This document shows positions 33,655 through 43,051 of a stretch of 64,000 nucleotides of DNA, one piece after another. Position numbers and translations under genes: made by a program. The notes beneath the pieces were generated by a model, which worked only from the letters and a program-made list of their open reading frames with translations, was not told the DNA's origin and made no database searches. The number at the start of each line of letters is the position of its first letter. The first letter of the stretch is position 1. Source of the stretch: Curtobacterium pusillum (GTDB lineage Bacteria > Actinomycetota > Actinomycetes > Actinomycetales > Microbacteriaceae); the NCBI RefSeq assembly GCF_007673235.1, contig NZ_VDZH01000004.1, positions 1-64,000 on the forward strand, given 5' to 3'.

Positions 33655-34139
33655 CGGGCGTCGGTCCCGACCGGGGCGGAGCCGTCGTAGGTGCAGATCG
33701 CCTGGACCTTCTCGGCTGAGGCGCTCGACGGGTCGAAGGTGTAGCCGAGCCACTCCTTCGCCATGCGCCGGGCGACCTCGACGCCGACGACGCGCTGGCC
33801 CATGCAGAGCACCTGGGCGTCGTTGCTGAGGATCGAGCGCTCGACGCTGAACGAGTCGTGCGCGGTGACGGCACGGATGCCCGGGACCTTGTTCGCCGCG
33901 ATCGCGACACCGAGGCCGGTGCCGCAGATCAGGATCGCGCGGTCCGCCTCGCCGTTCGCGACGAGGCGTGCGGCGTCGACCGCCACGTGCGGGTACGCGG
34001 TGTGCCCGTCCGCGTCGACACCGACGTCGGTGACGCTGACCACCCGCGGGTCCTTCGCCAGGTCGGCCTTGATGATCTCCTTGTAGTCGAAGCCGGCGTC
34101 GTCCGAGCCGACGACGATGCGGAACTGCTGCTCGGTCAT
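33651..34139 (-). CDS. derI: D-erythrulose-4-phosphate isomerase DerI-like (RpiB/LacAB fold)
   Basis: A 162-residue RpiB-family isomerase: [15 protein letters not shown] at the N-terminus, [12 protein letters not shown], the [22 protein letters not shown] anion loop and [18 protein letters not shown]. In the Ler/Der pathway it interconverts D-erythrulose 4-phosphate and D-erythrose 4-phosphate, which enters the pentose phosphate pathway. Ribose-5-phosphate isomerase is the alternative, made less likely by the operon. Confidence 0.82.
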   Translation of the reverse strand: MTEQQFRIVVGSDDAGFDYKEIIKADLAKDPRVVSVTDVGVDADGHTAYPHVAVDAARLVANGEADRAILICGTGLGVAIAANKVPGIRAVTAHDSFSVERSILSNDAQVLCMGQRVVGVEVARRMAKEWLGYTFDPSSASAEKVQAICTYDGSAPVGTDAR

Positions 34140-34149
34140 GGGGACTTCC

Positions 34150-35868
34150 TTACTTCTCGGCCAGTGTCGCGAGGACCGCGGCGGTGATGAGGGCGAACGA
34201 GATGGCGCCGGCGTCGGGGGTGCCGACCGCGTCCTCGCCGTGGGTGCGGGCGCGGCCCATCCGCGGCAGCAGGTCGGCGGTGGCGTCCGCCGCCGCTGTG
34301 GCGGCGGCGGAGGCGGCGGACCAGGCGGTGACCAGGTCGTCGCCGGCCGTGGTGCGGGCGGTGAGCACCTCGTCGAACGGGACGAGTGCGTCGACCATGG
34401 TCTTGTCACCGGGGACGGCCCCGAAGGCCAGGACGGCCTCGGCGGCAGTGTGCACGGCCTGCGCGACGGTGGCACCCGACGGACGCTGGTCGTCCCCGAG
34501 GACTCGACCCAGTGCCTCCAGGGCGGCTCCCCAGATCGCGCCGGACGTTCCACCGGCCTTGTCCGACCACGCATCGCCGGCGACGGCGAGGACGGAACCC
34601 GCGCCGCCGCCGCGCGCGGCGGCGTCCTGCGCGGCCGCGTCGGCGGCGGTGGACCCGCGTTGCATGCCGATCCCGTGGTCGCCGTCACCCGCGACCGCGT
34701 CGATCCGGCCGAGCTCGTCGGCGTGCGCGTCGATGGTGGCGCGGACGGCGCTGATCGCCGTCGCGACGCGGGCGGCCGACGCCTGCGACTCCTCGGAGCC
34801 CGGCGTGATCGGTGCCTGCTCGTCGGCGGCGAGGGTCTCGGCCGCGACGCGCTCCTGCGGGACGGCACCGCCCTTGCGGTAGGCGGGGCTGTCGGCGGGC
34901 GCGGCCCAGAGCTGCTCGAGTTCGTCGTCGAGCCAGAAGAGGGTGAGGGAGACCCCGGCCATGTCGAAGCTCGTGACGAGCTCGCCGACCTCGGGCTCGA
35001 CGATCTCGACGCCCGCTCCCCGGAGCCGGCGTTGGACGGCACCGAAGACGACGAAGAGCTCCTCGTACTTGACGCTGCCCAGGCCGTTGAGGATCGGGAC
35101 GACGCGTGCCCCGTCGACGGCGACACCGGACGGCAGCTCGGTGAGCAGCTTGTCGACGAGCAGGTCGGCCAGTCCGGACGCGGTGGGGACGTCGGCTTCG
35201 TCGATGCCGCGTTCGCCGTGGATGCCCATCCCGATCGCCATGCGGCCCTCGGGGACGGTGAAGAGGGGTTCGTCCGACCCGGGGAGTGAGCACCCGGAGA
35301 AGGCGACGCCGAAGCTGCGCGTCCGGTCGTTCGCACGGGTGGCGACGGCCGTGACGTCGTCGAGGCTGCGGCCCTGCTCGGCGGCGGCTCCGGCGACCTT
35401 GAAGACGCAGAGGTCCCCCGCGATGCCGCGGCGCTTGTGGGCCTCGGCGCTCGGGGCGCTCGCGACGTCGTCGGTCACGCGGACCGTGCGGACCTCGATC
35501 CCCGCTGCGGTCAGGGCGCGTGCCGCGGCGTCGAAGTTGAGCACGTCGCCGGCGTAGTTGCCGTAGCTCAGCAGGACCCCGCCGCCGTGCTCGGATGCCT
35601 TCGCGACCGCGGTGACCTGCTGCGCGCTCGGGCTGGCGAACAGGTTCCCCATCGCCGCACCGGCCGCGAGCCCGTGCCCGACGAGGCCGCCGAACGCCGG
35701 GTAGTGGCCGGAGCCGCCGCCGACGACGAGTGCGACGGTGCCCTCGGGGCTGGTCGTGGCGCGGGCGACACCGCCGTGCACCTTCCGCACCCGGGACTGG
35801 TTCGCGGCGACGAAGCCGTCCACCATCTCGTCGGCGAAGTCGGCGGGGTCGTTGAACAGGCGGGTCAT
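34150..35868 (-). CDS. lerK: L-erythrulose kinase LerK-like (fused DhaK-DhaL)
   Basis: ATP-dependent ketose kinase of 572 residues. The N-terminal DhaK domain (about 1-335) contains [29 protein letters not shown] and the substrate-linking His in GMGIHGERG. The C-terminal DhaL domain (about 370-570) has the nucleotide/metal motif [14 protein letters not shown] and [12 protein letters not shown]. Single-chain DhaKL kinases use ATP directly. In this operon it would phosphorylate L-erythrulose made by OiaC. It overlaps the transporter gene by 4 bases. Confidence 0.85.
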   Translation of the reverse strand: MTRLFNDPADFADEMVDGFVAANQSRVRKVHGGVARATTSPEGTVALVVGGGSGHYPAFGGLVGHGLAAGAAMGNLFASPSAQQVTAVAKASEHGGGVLLSYGNYAGDVLNFDAAARALTAAGIEVRTVRVTDDVASAPSAEAHKRRGIAGDLCVFKVAGAAAEQGRSLDDVTAVATRANDRTRSFGVAFSGCSLPGSDEPLFTVPEGRMAIGMGIHGERGIDEADVPTASGLADLLVDKLLTELPSGVAVDGARVVPILNGLGSVKYEELFVVFGAVQRRLRGAGVEIVEPEVGELVTSFDMAGVSLTLFWLDDELEQLWAAPADSPAYRKGGAVPQERVAAETLAADEQAPITPGSEESQASAARVATAISAVRATIDAHADELGRIDAVAGDGDHGIGMQRGSTAADAAAQDAAARGGGAGSVLAVAGDAWSDKAGGTSGAIWGAALEALGRVLGDDQRPSGATVAQAVHTAAEAVLAFGAVPGDKTMVDALVPFDEVLTARTTAGDDLVTAWSAASAAATAAADATADLLPRMGRARTHGEDAVGTPDAGAISFALITAAVLATLAEK

Positions 35869-37241
35869 GCGGTGGTCTCCTGGACGGTCTGCTGCGGTTC
35901 GGCCGCTTCGTGCTGCTTGGTGTTCCGGGCGAGCGTGAACATCAGGACGCTCGACAGGACCATGAAGAAGCCGACGATGAACATCGGGACCTGGTAGCCG
36001 CCGGTCCACTCGCTGACGGCGCCGGTGATGTACGGGGCCGCGAAGCCGCCGAGGTTGCCGACGGTGTTGATGAGCGCGACACCCGCGGCCGCTGCCGCGC
36101 CGGTGAGGAACTGCGTCGGCACGGTCCAGAAGTTCGGCAGCGCGGCGAAGATCGAGCACGCGGTGATCGCGATGACGGCGACCGTGGCGGCCGGGCTGTT
36201 CATGTAGAGCGCGACCGGGATGCTCAGACCGCCGACGAGCGCCGGGACCGCGATGTGCCACACCCGCACCCCACGACGGAAGGCGTCACGCGACCAGAAG
36301 TAGAGCACAACGGCGGCGGGCACGTACGGGATCGCCGTGATGAGGCCCTTCTGGAACAGGTCGAACGTCGTGCCGAACTGCTCCTGGAAGCCGTCGATGA
36401 TGGTCGGCAGGAAGAAGCTCAGCGCGTACAGGCCGTAGATGAAGCCGAAGTAGACCGCGGCGAGCATCCACACCCGGCCGGAACCGAAGGCCGCACGGAG
36501 ACCGCCCTTGGCGTGCCCGTCTCCCCCGCCCTTGGCCTTGTTCTCGGCTGCGAGGGCACCCTCGAGCCACAGCTTCTCGTCCTCGTCGAGCCACTTCGCC
36601 TGCGACGGCTTGTCCTTGAGCACGAAGAGGCACAGGACACCGACGATGATCGCCGGGATCGAGACGCACAGGAACATGAAACGCCAGCCGGCCAGGCCGC
36701 CGAGCAGGCCCTCGTGGGTCATCAGCCAGCCGGCGAGCGGGGAGCCGATGACGCTCGTCAGGGGCTGGGCCAGGTAGAACAGCGCCAGCATCTTGCCGCG
36801 GTGCCGGGCGGGCACCCACGTCGACAGGAACAGGATCGCGCCGGGGAAGAACCCGGCCTCGGCGATGCCGAGCAGGAAGCGCAGCCCGACGAGCTGCGGG
36901 TAGTTCTGCACCCACGTGAAGAGCAGCGAGACGATGCCCCACGTGATCATGATGCGCGCGAGCCAGATGCGCGCGCCGAACTTGTGGAGCGCCAGGTTGG
37001 ACGGGACCTCGAGCACGAGGTAGCCGATGAAGAACACGCCGGAGGCGAACCCGAACTGGGCGGCGGTCAGACCGAGGTCCGCCTCCATGCCGTTCGGGGC
37101 CGCGAAGGAGATCGCGGTGCGGTCGAGGAAGTTGATGAAGAACATCAGTGCCACGAACGGCACGATGCGGATCGCGATCTTGCGGATGGCCGTCTTCTCG
37201 ACGACCGAGGTGGGGATGCCTCGCGTGGCGGGGATGTCCAC
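35865..37241 (-). CDS. MFS importer of the ACS (anion:cation symporter) family
   Basis: A 458-residue permease with 12 hydrophobic segments. It carries the ACS/phthalate-permease signatures: FINFLDRTAISFAAPNGM in the first helix, RFLLGIAEAGFFPGAI and WVPARHRGKMLALFY. Relatives import sugar acids and dicarboxylates, so D-apionate is a plausible substrate, with apiose possible. I chose GTG 37241, where GGAG is well placed, rather than the longer frame. First gene of the leftward apionate operon, controlled by the operator at 37347-37358. Confidence 0.85.
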   Translation of the reverse strand: MDIPATRGIPTSVVEKTAIRKIAIRIVPFVALMFFINFLDRTAISFAAPNGMEADLGLTAAQFGFASGVFFIGYLVLEVPSNLALHKFGARIWLARIMITWGIVSLLFTWVQNYPQLVGLRFLLGIAEAGFFPGAILFLSTWVPARHRGKMLALFYLAQPLTSVIGSPLAGWLMTHEGLLGGLAGWRFMFLCVSIPAIIVGVLCLFVLKDKPSQAKWLDEDEKLWLEGALAAENKAKGGGDGHAKGGLRAAFGSGRVWMLAAVYFGFIYGLYALSFFLPTIIDGFQEQFGTTFDLFQKGLITAIPYVPAAVVLYFWSRDAFRRGVRVWHIAVPALVGGLSIPVALYMNSPAATVAVIAITACSIFAALPNFWTVPTQFLTGAAAAAGVALINTVGNLGGFAAPYITGAVSEWTGGYQVPMFIVGFFMVLSSVLMFTLARNTKQHEAAEPQQTVQETTA

Positions 37242-37346
37242 GATGACTCCTGCTCGGTGGGGTGGTGCTCCGCGGGGCTGCTGCGCCGGGCACGGAGGTG
37301 GCGCATCGGTGCGCACGGACAAGTGTGCGCGGTCGGCAGCAACTTG

Positions 37347-37388
37347 TCAACCGGTTGACCAAACGGGTCGAGGCCGAACCGGTTGACC
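37347..37388. promoter_or_regulatory. Paired FadR-type operators for the apionate operon and its regulator
   Basis: TCAACCGGTTGA (37347-37358) is a perfect palindrome 106 bases before the transporter start. GAACCGGTTGACC (37376-37388) lies just upstream of TACGCT (37395-37400), a -10-like box six bases before the regulator ATG 37407. That spacing suggests a leaderless, autoregulated gntR mRNA. Confidence 0.78.
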
Positions 37389-37406
37389 GAACGGTACGCT
37401 CACTGC

Positions 37407-38147
37407 ATGCCCGCGTTCAGCCCGGACGACCCGCTCAACATCCGACTCGAACTCGAGTCGGTGCCCGCGGGGTCGCCCGCCTCCGAGGTCGCCCGACAGC
37501 TCGTCTCCCTGCTCACCGCGGGCGAACTGGCCCCTGGTTCGCGGCTGCCCTCCGAGCGGCTCCTGGCCGAGCGGCTCGGCGTCGGGCGGTCCGCCGTGCG
37601 CGAGGCCCTGGCCGCACTCGAGATCCTCGGCATCGTGCAGATCCGGCCGGGTTCCGGCACCTACCTGCAGGGCGGCACGTCGGACCTGCTGCCGACGACC
37701 CTGTCGTGGGGGCTCATGCTCGCGTCGAACCGCACGCGGGAGCTGCTCGAGATCCGGTCCTCGCTCGAACGGACGGCCGCGATCCTCGCCGCCCAGCGTG
37801 CCACGCCCGCGCAGCTCGAGGAGCTCCAGACCTACATCGACCGACAGCACGAGACGCTCGACGACCCGGACGCCTTCATCGACGCCGACGTCCGGTTCCA
37901 CGTCCTGCTCGCGCGCTCGGCCGGGAACGACGTCCTCGCCGACCTGCTGCAGAGCCTCCGCTCGATGCTCAGCGTGTGGGTCGGCCGTCGTGTCCGCACC
38001 CGCCAGGCGACCGAGGCGGCGTACGAGGAGCACCGGGCGATCCTCGACGCACTCCGCGCTGGGGACGTCCTCGCCGTGCAGCGGGCGATGGACGACCACA
38101 TGGCGACGGCGAGCGCCCGCATCGAGCACGCGGGCCCGGCCGACTGA
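37407..38147 (+). CDS. FadR-subfamily GntR regulator of the apionate genes
   Basis: A 246-residue regulator. The winged helix is SEVARQLVSLLTAGELAPGSRLPSERLLAERLGV with VGRSAVREALAALEILGIVQIRPGSGTYL. The all-helical FCD domain (about 90-235) has metal-ligand candidates DVRFHVLLARSAGN and EEHRAILDALRAGD. It probably binds a pathway sugar acid such as D-apionate and releases the AACCGGTT sites. ATG 37407 has no ribosome site. It is divergent from the operon it likely controls. Confidence 0.92.
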   Translation: MPAFSPDDPLNIRLELESVPAGSPASEVARQLVSLLTAGELAPGSRLPSERLLAERLGVGRSAVREALAALEILGIVQIRPGSGTYLQGGTSDLLPTTLSWGLMLASNRTRELLEIRSSLERTAAILAAQRATPAQLEELQTYIDRQHETLDDPDAFIDADVRFHVLLARSAGNDVLADLLQSLRSMLSVWVGRRVRTRQATEAAYEEHRAILDALRAGDVLAVQRAMDDHMATASARIEHAGPAD

Positions 38148-38175
38148 CGCGGGGCGGGCCACCGCGCCCGCCCGT

Positions 38176-38239
38176 GCTCACGCGCTGAGCGACACCTCAC
38201 GGGCTCGCCGGCACGTGAACTGTCGCCCAGCGCGTGAGC
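38176..38239. repeat. Inverted repeat (GCTCACGCGCTG type) between convergent genes
   Basis: GCTCACGCGCTGAGCGACA (38176-38194) and its complement (38221-38239) match with one difference over a 26-base loop. It lies between the stops of the gntR gene and the glycosyltransferase fusion, so it may terminate both. Confidence 0.8.
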
Positions 38240-38279
38240 CTGCCCGGGCACGGCGCGCGCGGCCCGCCCGGCCGGCCGC

Positions 38280-41200
38280 CTACGTGCGCAGCAGTGGCGC
38301 CACGAGCGGCTCGAGCCACGCCGAGTACGCCGTCGACATGTGCGTCTGGTCGCGGTACACGAGCTTGTCCTGCACCACCACCGGGCACCCGTCCTCGGTG
38401 CAGAACCAGTCGCGCGGCTCCACGGTCGGGACCCCGGCCGCCCGCACCGTGTCCGCGACGTCCTCGTGCCGCCCGGACACCGCGTAGGCCCGCCGCTCGG
38501 ACTGGTTGCACTCCCCCACGGTGTCGAGGTGCTCGGCCACGCAGGACACCGCATCGCCCTCGGGTACGGGGGTGTCGAGCATGTACACGGTCCTGAGGCC
38601 GGCGGCCTGCATCGTCGCCGCGGTCTCAGCGGTGCCGTCCGCCCACGTGGTGTTCGACACCTGCTTGCCGGGCACGTTGTCCGACTGGGCCATCACCACG
38701 AGGTCCGGGGCGAGGGCCTCGATGCGCCGCATGGAGGCGTCGCGCCACTCCGGGCACTCCGTGTACGTGCGCTTCAACGAGGAGTTGAACAGCTCGACGT
38801 CCTGGGCGACCGGGCACGCGGCCTTCGTCCACGCGACGACCTTCCAGCCCTCGGACCTGCCGGCGGCGTCGAACGCGGGCAGCCACTGCTGCGCGTGCGA
38901 GTCGCCCCACAGCACGACGGTGCGGGCGCCGGTCGGGTCGCCGTACACGCACGCCTTCTGCTCGATCTGCAGGTAGCCCGCGTGGCAGCCGTCGTCCGTG
39001 GAGTCCGGCTGGTCGTCGGCCGCGGCGGTGAGGCTCGGGGTGAGGTTCGCCGGCACGTCCGAGGTCCGGAGCGCGGACCGGATCGTCGCCTGGATCTCGG
39101 CGGAGTCACCCTGGTCGAGCTGTGCGGCCTGCACCGTGCCGCCGCTGCCGACGAGCGCCGGTACGGAGAACACGACCACCACCGCGGTCGCCGTCGTCGC
39201 GGCCGCTGCGCCCGCTCCGATCGCGGCCCAGCGGATCCGCTTCCACCGGGCACGCGCCGACGGCGACTCGATCAGGTGGTACGTGACCGTGGCGACCCAG
39301 AGCGCGACCGCCATCACCTCGAGCTTCTCGAGCCAGCCGAGGTCGCGGTTCACCATCACCGGGACGAGGACGACCATCGGCCAGTGCCACAGGTACCAGC
39401 CGTACGACACCTTGCCGATCGCCTGGAACGGCTTCAGCTGCAGCACGGTCTCGACGGAGCCGCGACGGTAGGCGCCACCGCCGGCGATGACCGCGCAGGC
39501 ACCGAGGACCGGCAGCAGTGCGGCGGTGCCGGGGAACGGCGTCTCGTCGGAGTACACGAGCGCACTCGCCAGGATCGCGCCGAGGCCGAGCCAGGTCAGA
39601 CCGATCTGCAGCACGCCCGGGATCCTGGCGAGGTACCGGGCGCCGAGCGCCAGGAACGCCCCGGCGGCGAGCTCCCATGCGCGGGTCTGCATCGAGAAGT
39701 AGGCCAGCGGTGAGTCGTGCGCCGTGATCGTGACGGACGCCCACATCGACCCGCCGAACACGAGCGCGACGACCGCGGTCATCGCCTGGCGACGGTGGCG
39801 CTTCCACAGCACGATCGCCAGGGTGAGGACGAGCGGCCAGAGCAGGTAGAACTGCTCCTCGACACCGAGCGACCAGAAGTGCTCGAGCGGCGATGCCGGG
39901 CCGTCCGCCGCCTGGTAGTCGACGCCCTGTGCGGCGAGCCGGTAGTTCAGTGCGAAGAACGTCGCCGCGACGCCGTCCCACGCGACGTTCGACGCCCGGA
40001 GGATCGAGTCGAACACCCGCGTCGCGACCACCGTGACGGCGATCACGAGGAGCGCCGTGGGCAGCAACCGTCGGATGCGACCGGCGTAGAAGGACCCGAA
40101 GTCGATGCGGCCGTTCCGCTCGACCTCGCGCAGGAGCTGCCCGGTGATGAGGAAGCCCGAGATCGCGAAGAAGACGTCGACCCCGACGTACCCGCCCGTC
40201 AGGACGGGCGCACCCGTGTGGTAGACGACAACGAGCAGCACGGCGATCGCCCGCAACCCCTGGATGTCCGGCCGAAAACGGCGCGGCCCGGCGGCCTGCG
40301 GACGCTCGGCCTGCACCGGTTCCTCGACCGGGGCGGCGGTCGCGGCGAGCGCGACCGGGTCCAGCCGCTCACCGAATGCAGGAGGTGTCGGACTGGAGGC
40401 GCGGCTCGGCTCCGGCAGGGAGCCGACCGGTGTCGACGGGGTCACCACCGGCGACCGCGGGACCCGCTTCGGCGCCGTCGGTACCGACAGGAACAGCATC
40501 GGGACCTGCACGTAGGCGTGGATCGCGGCGAGGATCCACATCGCCCAGAGCACGTCGAACCCGTACCGGACGGTTGCCCAGGCGAGCCCCGTCCACGTGA
40601 CGAGGAGCGAAGCGGTGACGGTGATGCGCATCACCCGGGCGATCTGCGTGCCGAGCGGTGTGGTGACCTTCTTCGCGGCACCGGTCGGCACCCATTCGCG
40701 CGTCTTGCCGGTGAGGACGTGCACGATCGCGACGGCGTGGGCGAACGAGTACAGCGTCTGGATCCGCAGGACGTCGATGCGCCACCGGGACTTGTACATG
40801 ATCGGGACGACCACGAGCCACATCACCATCGCGCCGAGGAGCCACACCGAGTTCTGAGGCATGATCCACTGCGGCAACCCGAACAGCATCACGAGCCCGG
40901 GCAGGGGCGACAGGAACACGTTCACCGCGGTGGAGATGTAGTAGAGGAACCCCGACCAGAAGCACATGCGCTGCCGCAGGCTGATGTGCGGGTTCTCGTG
41001 GAAGGTCGTGTCGGCGAGGAGCGACATCGAACCCGTGCACCAGCGGTACTGCTGGTTGAGGAACGAGGCGAGGTCGTCGGGGCACATGCCCTTCGACACG
41101 AGGATCGGCACGTAGCGCACCAGGAACCCGACGCGCATGAGGTTCACGCCGGTGTGGACGTCCTCCGAGTGCCCGATCTGGGCGAAGCCACCGGCCCGCT

Positions 41201-42074
41201 CGAGGGCCGCGCGACGGTAGATCGCACACGTGCCGACGCAGATCGCGGCGTTCGAGCGGTCCCGGGCGGGCTGGATCCAGCGGTAGAAGAGCTCCTGCGT
41301 CGCGCCGGCGGTGCGCTGCAGCCAGTGCATGCCCTTCTGCGCGTCGAAGAACTGCGGCGACTGCACGATGCCGAGTTCCTGGTCGTCGAAGTACGGAACC
41401 AGCTCGTACAGGTAGTCGGCGCGCGGCACGAAGTCGGCGTCGAACACGGCGATGAGGTCCCCGTCCGACTGCTCGTAGCCGTGCCGGAGGTTGCCGGCCT
41501 TCTTGAGGTGGCCGCGGTTCGGTCGCACTTCGTACCGGAACCCGTGTCGGCGGGCGAGCTCGGCGACCTCGGGCCGGTCCCCGTCGTCGAGCACGTACAC
41601 CGTCAGGGTCGTCGGCCAGTGGAGCTGCGCGACCCAGTGGTAGGTGTTCTCGAGGATCGCGATCGGCTCCCCTGCCGTGGGCAGGAACACGTCCACGGTC
41701 GGGTACCGGCCCGGTTGCCAACTCCGGACGCGCTCGATGTGGTCGCGCTTGCCGAAGCGCTTGCGCCGGGAGCTCGTGGTGAGCGAGATGCACAGCGTCA
41801 GGCAGTACAGCGTCGTCGGGATGAGGAACAGCAGCAGCCCCGGAGCGGATGTCGAGAACCGCCAGATGCTCGACGCGATGAGGGCGAACGCGGCGGCCTG
41901 GGCGAAGAGCATCCAGCGGTGCTGCGCGCCCATGTACCAGTACTTCTCGCGGTCGGTGGGCGGGGCGGGGAGGTACTGCTGCTCCCGCACGGCCGCCGGT
42001 GGCCGGGACTCCTGATCCGTGCTGTTCGTGGTCGACGCGTTGCGTGCGTCGACCACCGTGTCCGTGGACGTCAT
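38280..42074 (-). CDS. Fusion of cellulose-synthase-like GT2 with OafA-type acyltransferase and SGNH domain
   Basis: A single 1264-residue membrane protein. The N-terminal part (about 1-545) is a processive GT2: two membrane segments, then catalytic Asps in YVLDDGD and VFDADFVP, the base in GHSEDVHTG, and QQYRWCTGS (QxxRW) before more helices. The middle (about 595-960) is an acyltransferase-3 domain beginning RPDIQGLRAIAVLLVVVYHTG, with about ten helices. The C-terminus (about 1010-1264) is SGNH with WGDSHAQQW and a DQTHMS Asp/His dyad. It would polymerize and export a glycan and O-acetylate it. The linker (about 553-562) is encoded by a dispersed repeat half-site. ATG follows AGGGGAAGG. Confidence 0.88.
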   Translation of the reverse strand: MTSTDTVVDARNASTTNSTDQESRPPAAVREQQYLPAPPTDREKYWYMGAQHRWMLFAQAAAFALIASSIWRFSTSAPGLLLFLIPTTLYCLTLCISLTTSSRRKRFGKRDHIERVRSWQPGRYPTVDVFLPTAGEPIAILENTYHWVAQLHWPTTLTVYVLDDGDRPEVAELARRHGFRYEVRPNRGHLKKAGNLRHGYEQSDGDLIAVFDADFVPRADYLYELVPYFDDQELGIVQSPQFFDAQKGMHWLQRTAGATQELFYRWIQPARDRSNAAICVGTCAIYRRAALERAGGFAQIGHSEDVHTGVNLMRVGFLVRYVPILVSKGMCPDDLASFLNQQYRWCTGSMSLLADTTFHENPHISLRQRMCFWSGFLYYISTAVNVFLSPLPGLVMLFGLPQWIMPQNSVWLLGAMVMWLVVVPIMYKSRWRIDVLRIQTLYSFAHAVAIVHVLTGKTREWVPTGAAKKVTTPLGTQIARVMRITVTASLLVTWTGLAWATVRYGFDVLWAMWILAAIHAYVQVPMLFLSVPTAPKRVPRSPVVTPSTPVGSLPEPSRASSPTPPAFGERLDPVALAATAAPVEEPVQAERPQAAGPRRFRPDIQGLRAIAVLLVVVYHTGAPVLTGGYVGVDVFFAISGFLITGQLLREVERNGRIDFGSFYAGRIRRLLPTALLVIAVTVVATRVFDSILRASNVAWDGVAATFFALNYRLAAQGVDYQAADGPASPLEHFWSLGVEEQFYLLWPLVLTLAIVLWKRHRRQAMTAVVALVFGGSMWASVTITAHDSPLAYFSMQTRAWELAAGAFLALGARYLARIPGVLQIGLTWLGLGAILASALVYSDETPFPGTAALLPVLGACAVIAGGGAYRRGSVETVLQLKPFQAIGKVSYGWYLWHWPMVVLVPVMVNRDLGWLEKLEVMAVALWVATVTYHLIESPSARARWKRIRWAAIGAGAAAATTATAVVVVFSVPALVGSGGTVQAAQLDQGDSAEIQATIRSALRTSDVPANLTPSLTAAADDQPDSTDDGCHAGYLQIEQKACVYGDPTGARTVVLWGDSHAQQWLPAFDAAGRSEGWKVVAWTKAACPVAQDVELFNSSLKRTYTECPEWRDASMRRIEALAPDLVVMAQSDNVPGKQVSNTTWADGTAETAATMQAAGLRTVYMLDTPVPEGDAVSCVAEHLDTVGECNQSERRAYAVSGRHEDVADTVRAAGVPTVEPRDWFCTEDGCPVVVQDKLVYRDQTHMSTAYSAWLEPLVAPLLRT

Positions 42075-42404
42075 GTCGGGCCTTCCCCTGGTTCAGGCGT
42101 GACGAATGGCGTTGCAGTGGTGCGGGTACGGTGCGGTGCAGCGGTGCCGTGCGGTGATCGTTCGATGTTGACGGTTGCTCGTGCATGCGGAGTGACCGGC
42201 CGGTTACGCGCACCTGGCAGTGTGCCCCTCGAACGGGGGACACCCGTCCCCCTGGTGTCGTGCGGCCGAGGAGCCGATCGGCAGCGCGCTGCCGATCGGG
42301 ACGTGTCCCCCGGCTCACCCTGCCGTTCACCCCGTCGGGCCCGGGCGTTGCCGGATCGGCAACGGTTCTTGTCCAGCGCGCGCGGGATGCGGTGGAGTGA
42401 CGCC
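42075..42404. other. Divergent 330-base spacer with 26-bp perfect palindrome
   Basis: The spacer separates the GT2 fusion and a methyltransferase and contains no gene. At 42274-42299 lies a perfect 26-bp palindrome, CCGATCGGCAGCG and its mirror. Just left is another inverted pair, GACACC/GGTGTC around CGTCCCCCT. These could be operators or cruciform-forming elements controlling the glycan gene. No regulator is adjacent. Confidence 0.65.
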
Positions 42405-43049
42405 ATGCACACGCACCAGGAGTCGACCGACCCGACCGCCCGCGCCTGGTGGGAGGCCCGCTACGCGCAGCAGGACGGCATCTGGTCGGGGCGCGTGAAC
42501 GCGGTGCTCGCCGACGTCGCGTCCTCGCTGCCGACGGGGCGCGCGCTCGACCTCGGGTGCGGGGAGGGCGGCGACGTGGTGTGGCTCGCCCAGCAGGGGT
42601 GGGACGCGACCGGGGTGGACCTGTCCGTGACGGCGGTCGCGCGCGGCTCCCGGGCGGCCGTCGCCGCGGGCGTGGAAGACCGGACGGCGTTCGTCGCAGC
42701 GGACCTCGACGCGTGGGACACCGCGGCACGCTTCGACCTGGTGACGGCCTCGTTCCTGCAGTCGTGGCCGGTGCAGATCCCGCGTGCGGCGATCCTGCGC
42801 CGGGCCGCCGGGTTCGTGGGGTCGGGCGGGCACCTGCTCGTGACGGCCCACGCCGCACCGCCGCACGGCGACCTGCCCGAGGAGCTGCGGACGTACCGGT
42901 TCCCGACGCCGGAGGAGGACCTGGCAGCCCTCGACCTCGACGACGGGTGGGATGTCCTCGCCGCCGAGCTCCGCCCGCGCACGGCGACCACGCCCGAGGG
43001 TGCGCCGCACGAGGTGCTCGACAGCGTGGTGCTCGCCCGGCGCACCTGA
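42405..43049 (+). CDS. Class I SAM-dependent methyltransferase (TehB/ubiE-like)
   Basis: A 214-residue Rossmann methyltransferase: motif I ALDLGCGEGGDVVWLAQQGW, acidic VDLS after strand 2, VAADLDAWDTAARFDLV, and LLVTAHAAPPH. Similar enzymes detoxify tellurite or modify small molecules; the target is unknown. ATG 42405 follows GGAG. It converges on the TIM-barrel gene with 2 bases between stops. Confidence 0.85.
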   Translation: MHTHQESTDPTARAWWEARYAQQDGIWSGRVNAVLADVASSLPTGRALDLGCGEGGDVVWLAQQGWDATGVDLSVTAVARGSRAAVAAGVEDRTAFVAADLDAWDTAARFDLVTASFLQSWPVQIPRAAILRRAAGFVGSGGHLLVTAHAAPPHGDLPEELRTYRFPTPEEDLAALDLDDGWDVLAAELRPRTATTPEGAPHEVLDSVVLARRT

Positions 43050-43051
43050 CC

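Noticed and set aside
32863..34139. Core glycolytic TPI and pentose-phosphate RpiB genes
   Set aside because: They sit between OiaC-like and DhaKL-like genes in a regulated catabolic operon, which fits LerI and DerI better.
39717..42404. Long plus-strand frame upstream of the methyltransferase, antisense to the GT2 fusion
   Set aside because: The translation is Arg/Asp/Glu/Gly low-complexity shadow sequence. Only the part from ATG 42405 matches a real family.
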